From the NCBI GenBank assembly GCA_016293005.1, contig JAEDFA010000050.1, positions 1 to 13,187 of the forward strand: a stretch of 13,187 bases of DNA, given 5' to 3'. Below the pieces are notes generated by a model. That model was not told the origin of the DNA. It saw nothing but the letters and a program-made list of their open reading frames with translations, and did no database searches. This DNA comes from Treponema sp. (lineage in GTDB: Bacteria > Spirochaetota > Spirochaetia > Treponematales > Treponemataceae). Shown here piece after piece: positions 7,601 through 13,187 of this stretch (positions are counted from its first letter, which is position 1; every line of letters begins with the position of its first letter). The translations under genes and the position numbers were made by a program.

Positions 7601-9041
7601 GAGCAAGATTTGTCAAATCATTCAAGTCATTAAATTTTTCAAATTTTTCTTCAATTTTGTAAATATATGCGGTGTCTAAGCCCATAGTTTCAAATTTAAA
7701 ATTAAAAGAAATATTTACAGTGTCAATTAATTTTGGATTTTCTTCATTTGTAAGATATTGTGCATCAACATTAAAACTCGGCACAGAAACAAGCCAGCCT
7801 GTATCTTCTGCGACGGCATCTTCGGAACTCAAAATCTTTATTGTATCATCTACATAAGACTGAATTCTAAAATCGTATTTTATTCCGCGTTCAACATCGA
7901 AAGAAAGCGTTATCAGCGAGCCCTGAATATAGTTTTCATAGTTCGAATTAGATTCCATAGAAGAATCTGTTGAGGCTTTTGTAGTAATTTTGAAATCTCC
8001 ACAATCCGTGTCATTTTCGCCTAATTTAAAATTGTAGATGAGTTTTTCTTTTTTTGTCTCTTCTACGGAAGAAAGTTTATTTATAACCGTTTCCCACTGG
8101 GCATTTTCTACGCCTGAATAGCGTCTTTCAACTTTAAAATAAAGCGGATGGCGAGAATAAGTTGAATCTGATTCTTTGTATTCACAGAATTCAGGGAGCG
8201 TAAATGACACTTTAAGAGCATCTATTGCAACACCTTTTTCGATGTACAAATCTGAAACTTTCTTTGGAGTCATCATTCGGGCTGTTTCGGCATCAAGTTT
8301 ATCGCTCCTTTCTATTTTAGAAGGATTTTCTTCGGGATTTTCAAAAGTAAAGGCTTCTACCATAAAATAGTATTTAGTTTTTGAAGTAAGGTCTTTAAAA
8401 GTGTAAGAATATTTTACGACAGCGCCCGGAACATCATCGGTTGAAAAATCTTTTGCATGAAGAATGGAACTTTCCTTGTCTTTAATTTCGTTCATTGTTG
8501 AATCATAAAGGTGAAGGACAAAGCGCAAATCGTTGAAATACGGAGAAGATTCATCGCGGCAATTGTCAAGATACCAGTTTACTGTAATTTCCGTTCCGTT
8601 TTCTGCTTCTTCTATTGAAGTGATTTCTGGAGTTGCAAGAGTTGTCGCAGAAACATAATTACTTTTTATAGATTCGTTTCCGTCTAAGTCAACGCTTGTT
8701 ACGCAGTAATATTTTGTGATTCCGGAATTTTCCTGAATTATTACAGAAGTTGTCTGACCGTCTTTAGTTTCGCCTGCTTTTTCAAAAATAGCGTTTGACG
8801 GATTTAAAGAATCTGTTGAATAAATATTGTATCGCGCTGCATTCTGAGCAATATTCCACGAAAGTTTTACACAGCGGTAATCGCCGTTAGAAGCATAAAC
8901 AGATGAAGGCGGAACAAGTTCTTTTGAAACCGTAATTCCAGAAGAAATCTGCGAAACCGTAGATTCTGGAATCAAATCATTTGCACAGGACAAGAAAACC
9001 TGCAAAACCAAAAACAATGGGAAAATTCCTTTTTTTAACAT
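4698..9041 (-). CDS. Giant FN3-like surface lipoprotein (1447 aa)
   Basis: Signal peptide MLKKGIFPLFLVLQ then lipobox FLSC with Cys19 lipidated. FN3-like modules are clearest at ~43-135 (LSWNIAQNAARYNIY), ~137-255 (VNWYLDN), ~260-415, ~545-660 (VSWKNPP), ~661-790 (VQWNEV) and ~795-915 (VKWNKVKGAKGYIIQR). Further beta-rich segments reach ~1240. Residues ~1249-1395 match the C-terminal domain of the 781-aa protein (FGYRQIT, SFFTN, YNGILKINAG). Two starts are possible: the ATG at 9059 with AAGG only 4 nt away, and the ATG at 9041 with GGAG (9050-9047) 5 nt away. The second gives a standard lipoprotein leader and is chosen. It is first in the four-gene minus-strand operon. Base composition is patchy along the gene. 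The likely role is a large adhesin or scaffold on the outer membrane; no enzyme motif is seen. Confidence 0.87.
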   Translation of the reverse strand: MLKKGIFPLFLVLQVFLSCANDLIPESTVSQISSGITVSKELVPPSSVYASNGDYRCVKLSWNIAQNAARYNIYSTDSLNPSNAIFEKAGETKDGQTTSVIIQENSGITKYYCVTSVDLDGNESIKSNYVSATTLATPEITSIEEAENGTEITVNWYLDNCRDESSPYFNDLRFVLHLYDSTMNEIKDKESSILHAKDFSTDDVPGAVVKYSYTFKDLTSKTKYYFMVEAFTFENPEENPSKIERSDKLDAETARMMTPKKVSDLYIEKGVAIDALKVSFTLPEFCEYKESDSTYSRHPLYFKVERRYSGVENAQWETVINKLSSVEETKKEKLIYNFKLGENDTDCGDFKITTKASTDSSMESNSNYENYIQGSLITLSFDVERGIKYDFRIQSYVDDTIKILSSEDAVAEDTGWLVSVPSFNVDAQYLTNEENPKLIDTVNISFNFKFETMGLDTAYIYKIEEKFEKFNDLNDLTNLAPAVVTDSINTKSISDVNLRKFEKLTEDDVQGYYTYTFTLLDASEQPIELLPESKKIIVLKNSEKIPQVEAFTVKDGYSNKFAVSWKNPPSASFTLKWKALDETGTILNESQITEEELKTEAYFSYNTDTGLVEVDLPADSGDIRQFSLSVKSAIEVTVYDEIEEIVNGEPRNVQATRKTLGTPSPNVVEYDYSTIKVQWNEVQMSDVSVDGEGTVTGGFKVSAKYRTDSLPASFSEDQKNALKNADPAVTQKITEEILGNGKKLYTCVITNPYGYDNPLISGLPIDLTVTAKSKITEDETNAKIETETVGPALLNIQTGVIDNTSAVADDLIKVKWNKVKGAKGYIIQRIINDTTVTPKIQKADTYYYDEIENVLSVISDDITIGSRAFVTKSRSETTESFLLTDRYIEPDEGFENNAYQMNQSKISWGIEYDYVILPVKENEGKSDDFKFDSLDFLLLTDDSVVNYTKQGAEESIVPLASYAGATFGYGQNIKADKAQNGRQLTVTFTKPFYKEYSPSIYRRKYATEDELALWNADPAKYATELSDYRKWEKINPNVINSNNLSYIYTPNYSEGYTPYDYIVKYNSTSDILSVPNSLENLLKTKLEDRYTYPDGVSKEEANKGYLQNINLRASCLGEDKDIDDPEYYTEQVTWEKWDFTKARLGPSNYKIYMMNPDLQAEWILIANIGSTEAFEQTTKTEKETVMEKFQTVINLTPEGYADGTKTNTGGLLKVLRNPKHYYKVVLNSNDVLPTVEIGGDEEISKNLGIFGYRQITDEELTKCACLIIADAIYQGGISTGGIRTTQGNVGSFFTNHHSSSKTLTWGTNNEDYVHVFRGGVPSSQNKDFISPFIVKIESYEKDYCVNYAHLFNLVHNKIEISCKEIPLSTYNGILKINAGKEGIATTFSAKDFYCLSLTLNEKKMVDFTDNNKTEYQKWFPINMFSSDRDSPITEFTESEPLYNGEWW

Positions 9042-9177
9042 AAAAACTCCAATTCTCATTTTACCTTGTGGAAAAATCAGTATTTAACATTAATAAAACT
9101 TTGTATAGAAGATCATAAATTAGACAAGAACAATTTAAAAAAGTTTCTTAAAAAAATTAATAATCGTGTAAACTAAA

Positions 9178-9272
9178 TTTATAACTGTTTATATATAAAT
9201 TCAAGTATTCTTTATATGATAACAATTTTTTTCAGAATATAAAATCTACGCTTTTTGATAAACATCTGTCAT
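9178..9272 (-). promoter_or_regulatory. Candidate promoter region of the lipoprotein operon
   Basis: Two weak candidates read on the minus strand: ATGACA (9272-9267) with an 18-nt spacer to TAGATT (9248-9243), and TTGAAT (9204-9199) with a short 15-nt spacer to TATAAA (9183-9178). A 12-bp palindrome TTTATATATAAA (9188-9199) fills the second spacer and could bind a dimeric regulator. Neither candidate is close to consensus, and the regulator gene upstream might also read through. The rest of 9060-9334 is AT-rich with no gene visible. Confidence 0.25.
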
Positions 9273-9334
9273 GCTGAAATTTGCAGGATAAAGAAGATTC
9301 ACACTAACGCTTTTTTCAAAATGAAAATTGAATT

Positions 9335-9697
9335 TTATTCCCGCTTAGAATGAAGCACGGAATTATAAACGATTTTTTCAAACGCGCTATCAAGCATTTC
9401 ATTGAATGAAACTTTTGCATCTTTTAAGGTTTCGCGCAAAATTAAAACCTGTTCAGGGGAAAATTTTTCTTTTTCTTTTGATTCTTCGGGACTTGCAAAC
9501 AAATCGCCTACAGAGACATCAAGGGAATCGGCTATATTTACAAGCAAATCAAAACTGGGTTTTGTAAGAGCACATTCTATATTTCCAATCGTTCCAACTG
9601 CAACATCACACATCTCTGCAAGTTTTTCCTGTGTGATATTTCTGAGATTTCGGAATTTTTTCAAATTATTTATAAAATTTCTGTGCTCAGTCTGCAT
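9335..9697 (-). CDS. XRE/Cro-CI family transcriptional regulator
   Basis: The 120-residue protein carries an HTH_3-type DNA-binding domain at residues ~9-66. It has the family signature ITQEKLAE (helix 2 region), VAVGTIGNIE (recognition helix) and KPSFDLLVNIADSLDVSVGDLF (helices 4-5). Residues ~70-120 are charged and probably helical (EESKEKEKF, LRETLKDAKVSFNEML), perhaps for dimerisation or sensing; no metabolite-binding domain is seen. The ATG at 9697 has no Shine-Dalgarno sequence, but the next in-frame Met lies inside the HTH, so this start is retained. It sits between, and on the same strand as, the lipoprotein operon (294 nt downstream) and divergently from the heptose cassette (196 nt away). 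It may control either or itself; the sequence does not decide. Confidence 0.88.
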   Translation of the reverse strand: MQTEHRNFINNLKKFRNLRNITQEKLAEMCDVAVGTIGNIECALTKPSFDLLVNIADSLDVSVGDLFASPEESKEKEKFSPEQVLILRETLKDAKVSFNEMLDSAFEKIVYNSVLHSKRE

Positions 9698-9854
9698 AGA
9701 ATAAAATTATTGCTATCTTTTAAAAAAAATTAATCAAATAAAAATGTTTTTTTAACACATCTTTATCATTTTAAATGAGATTAAACAAAAATAAAGGCTT
9801 TTTTTTCACAAAACGAAGAAAAAAAACGCGCTTTCAAACTGTTTTTCAGAATTC

Positions 9855-9883
9855 TTGTCATATAATAAAAATTACATTATAAT
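9855..9883 (+). promoter_or_regulatory. Promoter of the heptose cassette
   Basis: TTGTCA (9855-9860), a 17-nt spacer and a perfect TATAAT (9878-9883). Initiation is expected around 9889-9891, only 3-5 nt before the ATG at 9894. A-tracts at 9816-9826 lie upstream. The word ATAATCAC occurs at 9879-9886 and again at 9897-9904, overlapping the -10 and the start codon, and could be a repressor site. The TTG at 9855 that extends the reading frame upstream is the -35 itself, which argues against translation from it. Confidence 0.7.
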
Positions 9884-9893
9884 CACAAGTATT

Positions 9894-10889
9894 ATGATAA
9901 TCACACAAACACCATTCCGCATGAGTTTTTTTGGCGGAGGAACAGATTTTTCAGGATTTTTTAATGAACATGGCGGAGCGGTTTTAAGCACAACTTTCGA
10001 TAAATACGCGTATGTTACGGTTCGTCATTTACCACCATTTTTTGAATATAAAACACACATTACTTATTCAAAAGAAGAAAAAGTAAACCAGATTTCAGAC
10101 ATTCAGCATCCGGCAATCAGAAACGCAATGGAATGGCTTGACATGCACAAAATCCGCATGACTTATGAAGCAGACTTACCTGCAAGAAGCGGACTTGGAA
10201 CTTCTTCAAGTTTTGCAGTCGGAATGTTAAATGCCTTCTACGCCCTCAAAGGAAAATATGCCGACAAACGCAAACTCGCAGACGATGCAATTTACCTTGA
10301 ACGGGAACTCTGCAAAGAAGCCGGCGGAATTCAAGATCAGATTGCAGCAAGTTTCGGCGGTTTCAACAGAATCGATTTTTCACAGGACGGTTATGTTGTA
10401 AAGCCTGTAATTATTTCGCCTGAACGCAAAAAACTTTTAAACGACCATTTAATGCTTTTCTTCACGGGATTTTCACGATTCAGTTCAGACATCCAAAAAG
10501 GAACTGAAAAATCCATGAAAGACAAAACAAAAGAACTTCTTGAGATGTATCACCTAGTCGATGATGCAGAAAAAATTCTTACAGACAAAAATGTAAGCCT
10601 TGACGAATTCGGAAAACTTCTCGACTACACATGGAAGCTTAAACGCGGTATTTCAAGCGGAATTTCAACCGGTTCAATCGACGAACAATATGACAAAGCA
10701 ATAAAAGCAGGAGCGCTCGGCGGAAAACTTTTAGGAGCAGGAGGAGGAGGATTCCTTTTGTTCTATGTTCCTTTTGAAAAACAAGAAGCCGTAAAAAATG
10801 CCTTAAAAGACCAGATGTATGTTCCTTTTAAATTTGAAAACGATGGTACAAAAGTAATTTATTACGGTCCGGAAGAATACGAAAACTAA
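9894..10889 (+). CDS. hddA: D-glycero-D-manno-heptose-7-phosphate kinase (GHMP family)
   Basis: HddA-type kinases phosphorylate D-glycero-D-manno-heptose 7-phosphate at C1 to the 1,7-bisphosphate, in the cytoplasm, on the route to nucleotide-activated heptose. The 331-residue product has all three GHMP motifs: TPFRMSFFGGGTD at 6-18, the ATP-binding loop PARSGLGTSSS at 96-106, and KLLGAGGGGF at 278-287. GGIQDQ at 144-149 holds Asp148 as probable catalytic acid. Length matches the family. The start at 9894 is chosen because heptose kinases begin Met-Ile-Ile directly before this motif; the frame extends to a TTG at 9855, but that codon lies in the promoter. There is no Shine-Dalgarno sequence, consistent with a leaderless mRNA. 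The isomerase gene begins 23 nt downstream. A fucokinase-like GHMP enzyme is the main alternative, made unlikely by the neighbours. Confidence 0.9.
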   Translation: MIITQTPFRMSFFGGGTDFSGFFNEHGGAVLSTTFDKYAYVTVRHLPPFFEYKTHITYSKEEKVNQISDIQHPAIRNAMEWLDMHKIRMTYEADLPARSGLGTSSSFAVGMLNAFYALKGKYADKRKLADDAIYLERELCKEAGGIQDQIAASFGGFNRIDFSQDGYVVKPVIISPERKKLLNDHLMLFFTGFSRFSSDIQKGTEKSMKDKTKELLEMYHLVDDAEKILTDKNVSLDEFGKLLDYTWKLKRGISSGISTGSIDEQYDKAIKAGALGGKLLGAGGGGFLLFYVPFEKQEAVKNALKDQMYVPFKFENDGTKVIYYGPEEYEN

Positions 10890-10901
10890 ATTCTTTAATA
10901 C

Positions 10902-10906
10902 AGGTG
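10902..10906 (+). promoter_or_regulatory. Ribosome-binding site that sets the gmhA start
   Basis: AGGTG lies 6 nt before the ATG at 10913. The frame is also open from a GTG at 10904, but that codon is part of this Shine-Dalgarno sequence and has none of its own, so the ATG is preferred. Confidence 0.6.
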
Positions 10907-10912
10907 AAACAA

Positions 10913-11545
10913 ATGAAATACATTGACCAGTTAATTGAACGATATCCTTCTTTAAATGTCTGCAAAAAAGACATTGAAGATGCGGCAAACGCTTTAATTG
11001 AATCTTTTAAAAACGGCGGAAAACTTTTAGTTGCTGGAAACGGCGGCTCTTGTGCAGATTCTGACCACATCACAGGAGAATTATTAAAATCTTTCTGCAA
11101 AAAGCGACTTCCGTCACAAGATTTTATAAATCAGATTAAGCAAATCGACGAAGAAACAGGCTCTTATCTTTCGGATAAACTTCAGGGCTCTCTTCCTGCC
11201 ATCGCTTTAACGAATAACACAGCATTAATGACAGCAAGTTTAAACGATGTAGACGGAAATGTAATGTTTGCCCAGCAGGTAAACGGTTTTGGGAAAAAGG
11301 GCGATGTTTTCCTTGGAATTTCAACTTCAGGTAACTCAAAAGACATCGTTTATCCAACAGTTGTAGCAAAAGCAAAAGGATTAAAGACTATTGCCCTTAC
11401 AGGAAAAAACGGCGGAAAGTTAAAAAATCTTGCAGACATTTCAATCGTAGTTCCGCAGAACGAAACATTCATGATTCAGGAACTTCATCTTCCTGTTTAC
11501 CACGCCCTTTGTCTTGAAATCGAAGAATATTTCTGGAAAGAGTAA
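10913..11545 (+). CDS. gmhA: Phosphoheptose isomerase (SIS domain)
   Basis: GmhA converts sedoheptulose 7-phosphate to D-glycero-D-manno-heptose 7-phosphate, the first committed step of activated heptose synthesis; the enzyme is a cytoplasmic tetramer. The 210-residue SIS protein keeps the sugar-phosphate loops GNGGS (42-46) and STSGNS (137-142). Against E. coli GmhA, catalytic positions H61, E65, Q172 and H180 correspond to His52, Glu56, Gln189 (in IQELH) and His197. It is longer than typical GmhA (~192 aa) because about 25 extra residues, charged and probably helical, lie between the first active-site helix and LPAIALTNNT. From memory this is typical of a Firmicutes-type SIS subfamily. The gene lies between the kinase (23 nt) and the fused transferase/phosphatase (25 nt) in one operon. 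Specificity is inferred from context and residues. Confidence 0.87.
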   Translation: MKYIDQLIERYPSLNVCKKDIEDAANALIESFKNGGKLLVAGNGGSCADSDHITGELLKSFCKKRLPSQDFINQIKQIDEETGSYLSDKLQGSLPAIALTNNTALMTASLNDVDGNVMFAQQVNGFGKKGDVFLGISTSGNSKDIVYPTVVAKAKGLKTIALTGKNGGKLKNLADISIVVPQNETFMIQELHLPVYHALCLEIEEYFWKE

Positions 11546-11570
11546 ATAAAAAAAAAGCTCAAGGATTAAT

Positions 11571-12905
11571 ATGAAAACAGTAATTATGGCAGGCGGAATG
11601 GGAAAACGAATTCAAAGCGTAAGAAGCGATGTTCCAAAGCCTATGATAGAAATTTCTGGAAAGCCGATTCTTTTATATCAGATTGAAAACCTGAAAGCAT
11701 GCGGGCTTAAAGACATTACGCTTGTAATCGGGCATTTAGGAAATGTTATAAAAGAATATTTTGGAGACGGTTCAAAATTCGGTGTAAAAATCTCTTATTT
11801 TGAAGAAAAATCTCCTTTAGGAACTGCCGGCGCTCTTGTAAAAATGCTTCCTGAAAACTCAGATATTTCGTTCTGCCCTACTGTTTTAAACGAAGATTTT
11901 TTACTTCTTTGCGGAGATGTAATTTTTGACATTGACTTCAACCGATTTATAGAATTCCACAAGTCAAAAAAAGCCCTTGCAACACTTCTTTCGCACCCGA
12001 ACGGGCATCCTTACGATTCTTCTCTTCTTGTAACGGAAACTCTTCCTCCCAAAGAAAAAGGTGCAAATCCTGTTGAAACAAATAAAGTTGTTTCATGGCT
12101 TTCAAAAGAAGACGAACGAAAATACTACAGAAATCTTGTAAACGCAGGTCTTGAAATAATTTCTCCGGAACTTCTTAGACTTACAATGAAGAATTTTGTT
12201 CCCCGCCACCCTGAAACACCTGAAAAAATCGACCTTGACAGAGACATTTTAAAACCGAACATCAAAACAGGAAAGATTTTTTCATACAAATCACCAGAAT
12301 ACATAAAAGACATGGGAACGCCCGACCGCTACTTAGAAACAGAAAACGATATCAAAAGCGGAAAAGTTCATTCACGCAATTTAAGCCAGAAGCAAAAAGC
12401 AATTTTCCTAGACCGTGACGGAACAATAAACACAGAAAACGGCTTTATCACAAAACCAGAACAGTTTTCGCTTCTTCCAGGCGTTTGTGAAGCAATCAAA
12501 AAAATCAACAAATCAGGCTATCTTGCGATTGTAATTACAAATCAGCCGGTAATTGCACGAGGAGACTGCACTTTTGAAGAATTACAGGAAATTCACAACA
12601 AAATGGAAACAGAACTCGGAAAAGAAGGTGCATTTCTTGACGCAATTTATTTCTGTCCGCACCACACCGACAAAGGTTTTCCGGGTGAAAGACCAGAATA
12701 TAAATGCAACTGCAACTGCCGAAAACCAAAGCCAGGACTTATTTTACAGGCAGCAAAAGATTTTAACATAGACCTTTCAGAAAGCTACATGATTGGCGAC
12801 AGTGAAAATGACATAAAAGCAGGAAAAAACGCAGGATGCAAAGAAAGCATTTTAGTTTCTAAAGAAAATTCCTTAAAAAAAATAACAGATTCCATTCTTG
12901 CCTGA
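11571..12905 (+). CDS. hddC-gmhB: Fused heptose-1-phosphate nucleotidyltransferase and heptose-bisphosphate phosphatase
   Basis: A 444-residue two-domain enzyme. Residues 1-~262 are a sugar-nucleotidyltransferase: AGGMGKR at 7-13, VPKPM with Lys23, LCGDVIFDID at 113-122 with metal-binding Asp116, and DMGTPDRY at 247-254. This matches HddC, which makes the GDP-heptose from heptose 1-phosphate. Residues ~274-444 are a HAD phosphatase of GmhB type: DRDGT with nucleophile Asp281 and Asp283, ITNQ at 322-325, RKPKPG at 384-389, and GDSENDI at 409-415. A zinc site CPH (362-364) plus CNC (381-383) corresponds to E. coli GmhB C92, H94, C107 and C109. The phosphatase acts before the transferase. The start has AAGGA (11561-11565) 5 nt ahead. 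It is the last gene of the operon. Such fusions are known in other bacteria. GDP rather than ADP or CDP is inferred from HddA/HddC similarity. Confidence 0.9.
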   Translation: MKTVIMAGGMGKRIQSVRSDVPKPMIEISGKPILLYQIENLKACGLKDITLVIGHLGNVIKEYFGDGSKFGVKISYFEEKSPLGTAGALVKMLPENSDISFCPTVLNEDFLLLCGDVIFDIDFNRFIEFHKSKKALATLLSHPNGHPYDSSLLVTETLPPKEKGANPVETNKVVSWLSKEDERKYYRNLVNAGLEIISPELLRLTMKNFVPRHPETPEKIDLDRDILKPNIKTGKIFSYKSPEYIKDMGTPDRYLETENDIKSGKVHSRNLSQKQKAIFLDRDGTINTENGFITKPEQFSLLPGVCEAIKKINKSGYLAIVITNQPVIARGDCTFEELQEIHNKMETELGKEGAFLDAIYFCPHHTDKGFPGERPEYKCNCNCRKPKPGLILQAAKDFNIDLSESYMIGDSENDIKAGKNAGCKESILVSKENSLKKITDSILA

Positions 12906-13125
12906 ATTTAATAACAAAATAAATGTGCCTTACTGACTTTTACTTCAGTATGACACTATTTATTATGTAAGACCGATTTTAAATCTTTCTCACCTATAAA
13001 AACATTAATAACACTATCCTTAAATATACCAATCAGTTTCCTTAAAACATTTTTCTATAAAAAATAAAATCTGATTAATTTCCACAAAACAAACAAAATT
13101 CCGCAGATTTTATAATCCGGGTGGC
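12906..13125. other. AT-rich intergenic stretch without a gene
   Basis: No coding region or RNA gene is visible. TTCAGTATGACA at 12944-12955 matches the core of the dispersed intergenic word TTCAGCATGACA. A 6-bp hairpin (TACTGA/TCAGTA, 12931-12950) lies 26 nt after the last stop codon but has no U-tract, so a terminator for the heptose cassette is not clearly identified. Confidence 0.5.
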
Positions 13126-13162
13126 TTTTTGATTGCTTCGACTTCGCTCAAGCAATCAAAAA
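13126..13162. repeat. Perfect palindrome with 13-bp arms
   Basis: Arm TTTTTGATTGCTT (13126-13138), 11-nt loop CGACTTCGCTC, and exact complement AAGCAATCAAAAA (13150-13162). It is followed by CCAGGCTTTCCAGGG, more G+C-rich than the surroundings, and continues to the window edge. Without a U-tract after the second arm it is not a standard terminator. It looks like part of a dispersed intergenic repeat that is cut by the window end. Confidence 0.7.
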
Positions 13163-13187
13163 CCAGGCTTTCCAGGGTTACGCTTTC

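Noticed and set aside
9402..9704. 100-aa open frame on the plus strand
   Set aside because: It is fully antisense to the XRE regulator, which has clear HTH homology and is the real gene.
9799..9826. Terminator-like T8/A8 inverted repeat between the divergent genes
   Set aside because: The stem would be almost only A-U pairs, and it sits upstream of two divergent promoters where no transcript should end; it is better read as A-tract DNA.
9855..9893. TTG-initiated N-terminal extension of the heptose kinase
   Set aside because: It covers the -35 and -10 elements, has no Shine-Dalgarno, and the family begins at the Met of MIITQTPFR.
11136..11375. 79-aa antisense open frame inside gmhA
   Set aside because: It is a shadow of the isomerase reading frame, with no start signal or recognisable domain.
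12931..12950. Terminator hairpin after the heptose cassette
   Set aside because: The stem is only 6 bp and no run of U follows.

Overview
The window looks like AT-rich chromosomal DNA from a diderm bacterium, most likely a host-associated Treponema or close spirochaete relative. The basis is three lipoproteins with relaxed spirochaete-type lipoboxes (LSC, SGC, FSC), a predicted outer-membrane barrel, low G+C, and intergenic palindromes with a GTCATNCTGAA core. No rRNA, tRNA or other taxonomic marker is present, so the genus is an inference.

Layout. (1) 1-694 has no gene but is highly structured. A near-consensus sigma70-type promoter (45-17, minus strand) fires out of the left edge. Behind it lie roughly helically phased A-tracts (51-109) and then 13 contiguous 22-bp units without any indel (175-460). 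Beyond these are palindromic intergenic repeats (497-549, 646-686). (2) 695-9041, minus strand, is a tightly packed four-gene operon. In transcription order it encodes a 1447-aa FN3 lipoprotein, a 781-aa FN3 lipoprotein, a 123-aa lipoprotein, and a signal-peptide-bearing beta-barrel protein with a ~160-residue charged helical tail. The two large lipoproteins appear to share a C-terminal non-FN3 domain that I do not recognise. (3) 9335-9697, minus strand, is a 120-aa XRE-type regulator. (4) 9894-12905, plus strand, is a three-gene cassette that can encode all four steps from sedoheptulose-7-phosphate to a nucleotide-activated heptose, probably GDP-D-glycero-D-manno-heptose: HddA-type kinase, GmhA-type isomerase, and a fused HddC-type nucleotidyltransferase plus GmhB-type phosphatase. 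It is driven by a TTGTCA-N17-TATAAT promoter so close to the start codon that the hddA mRNA should be leaderless or nearly so. (5) 12906-13187 has no gene and ends in a 13-bp-arm palindrome.

How it fits together. The heptose cassette makes an activated sugar for some envelope or protein glycan; no glycosyltransferase lies in the window. The minus-strand operon looks like a surface assembly in which FN3 lipoproteins and a barrel with a periplasmic tail are made together. A link between the two blocks is not shown by sequence. The least explained elements are the 22-bp array behind the strong outward promoter and the shared lipoprotein C-terminal domain.
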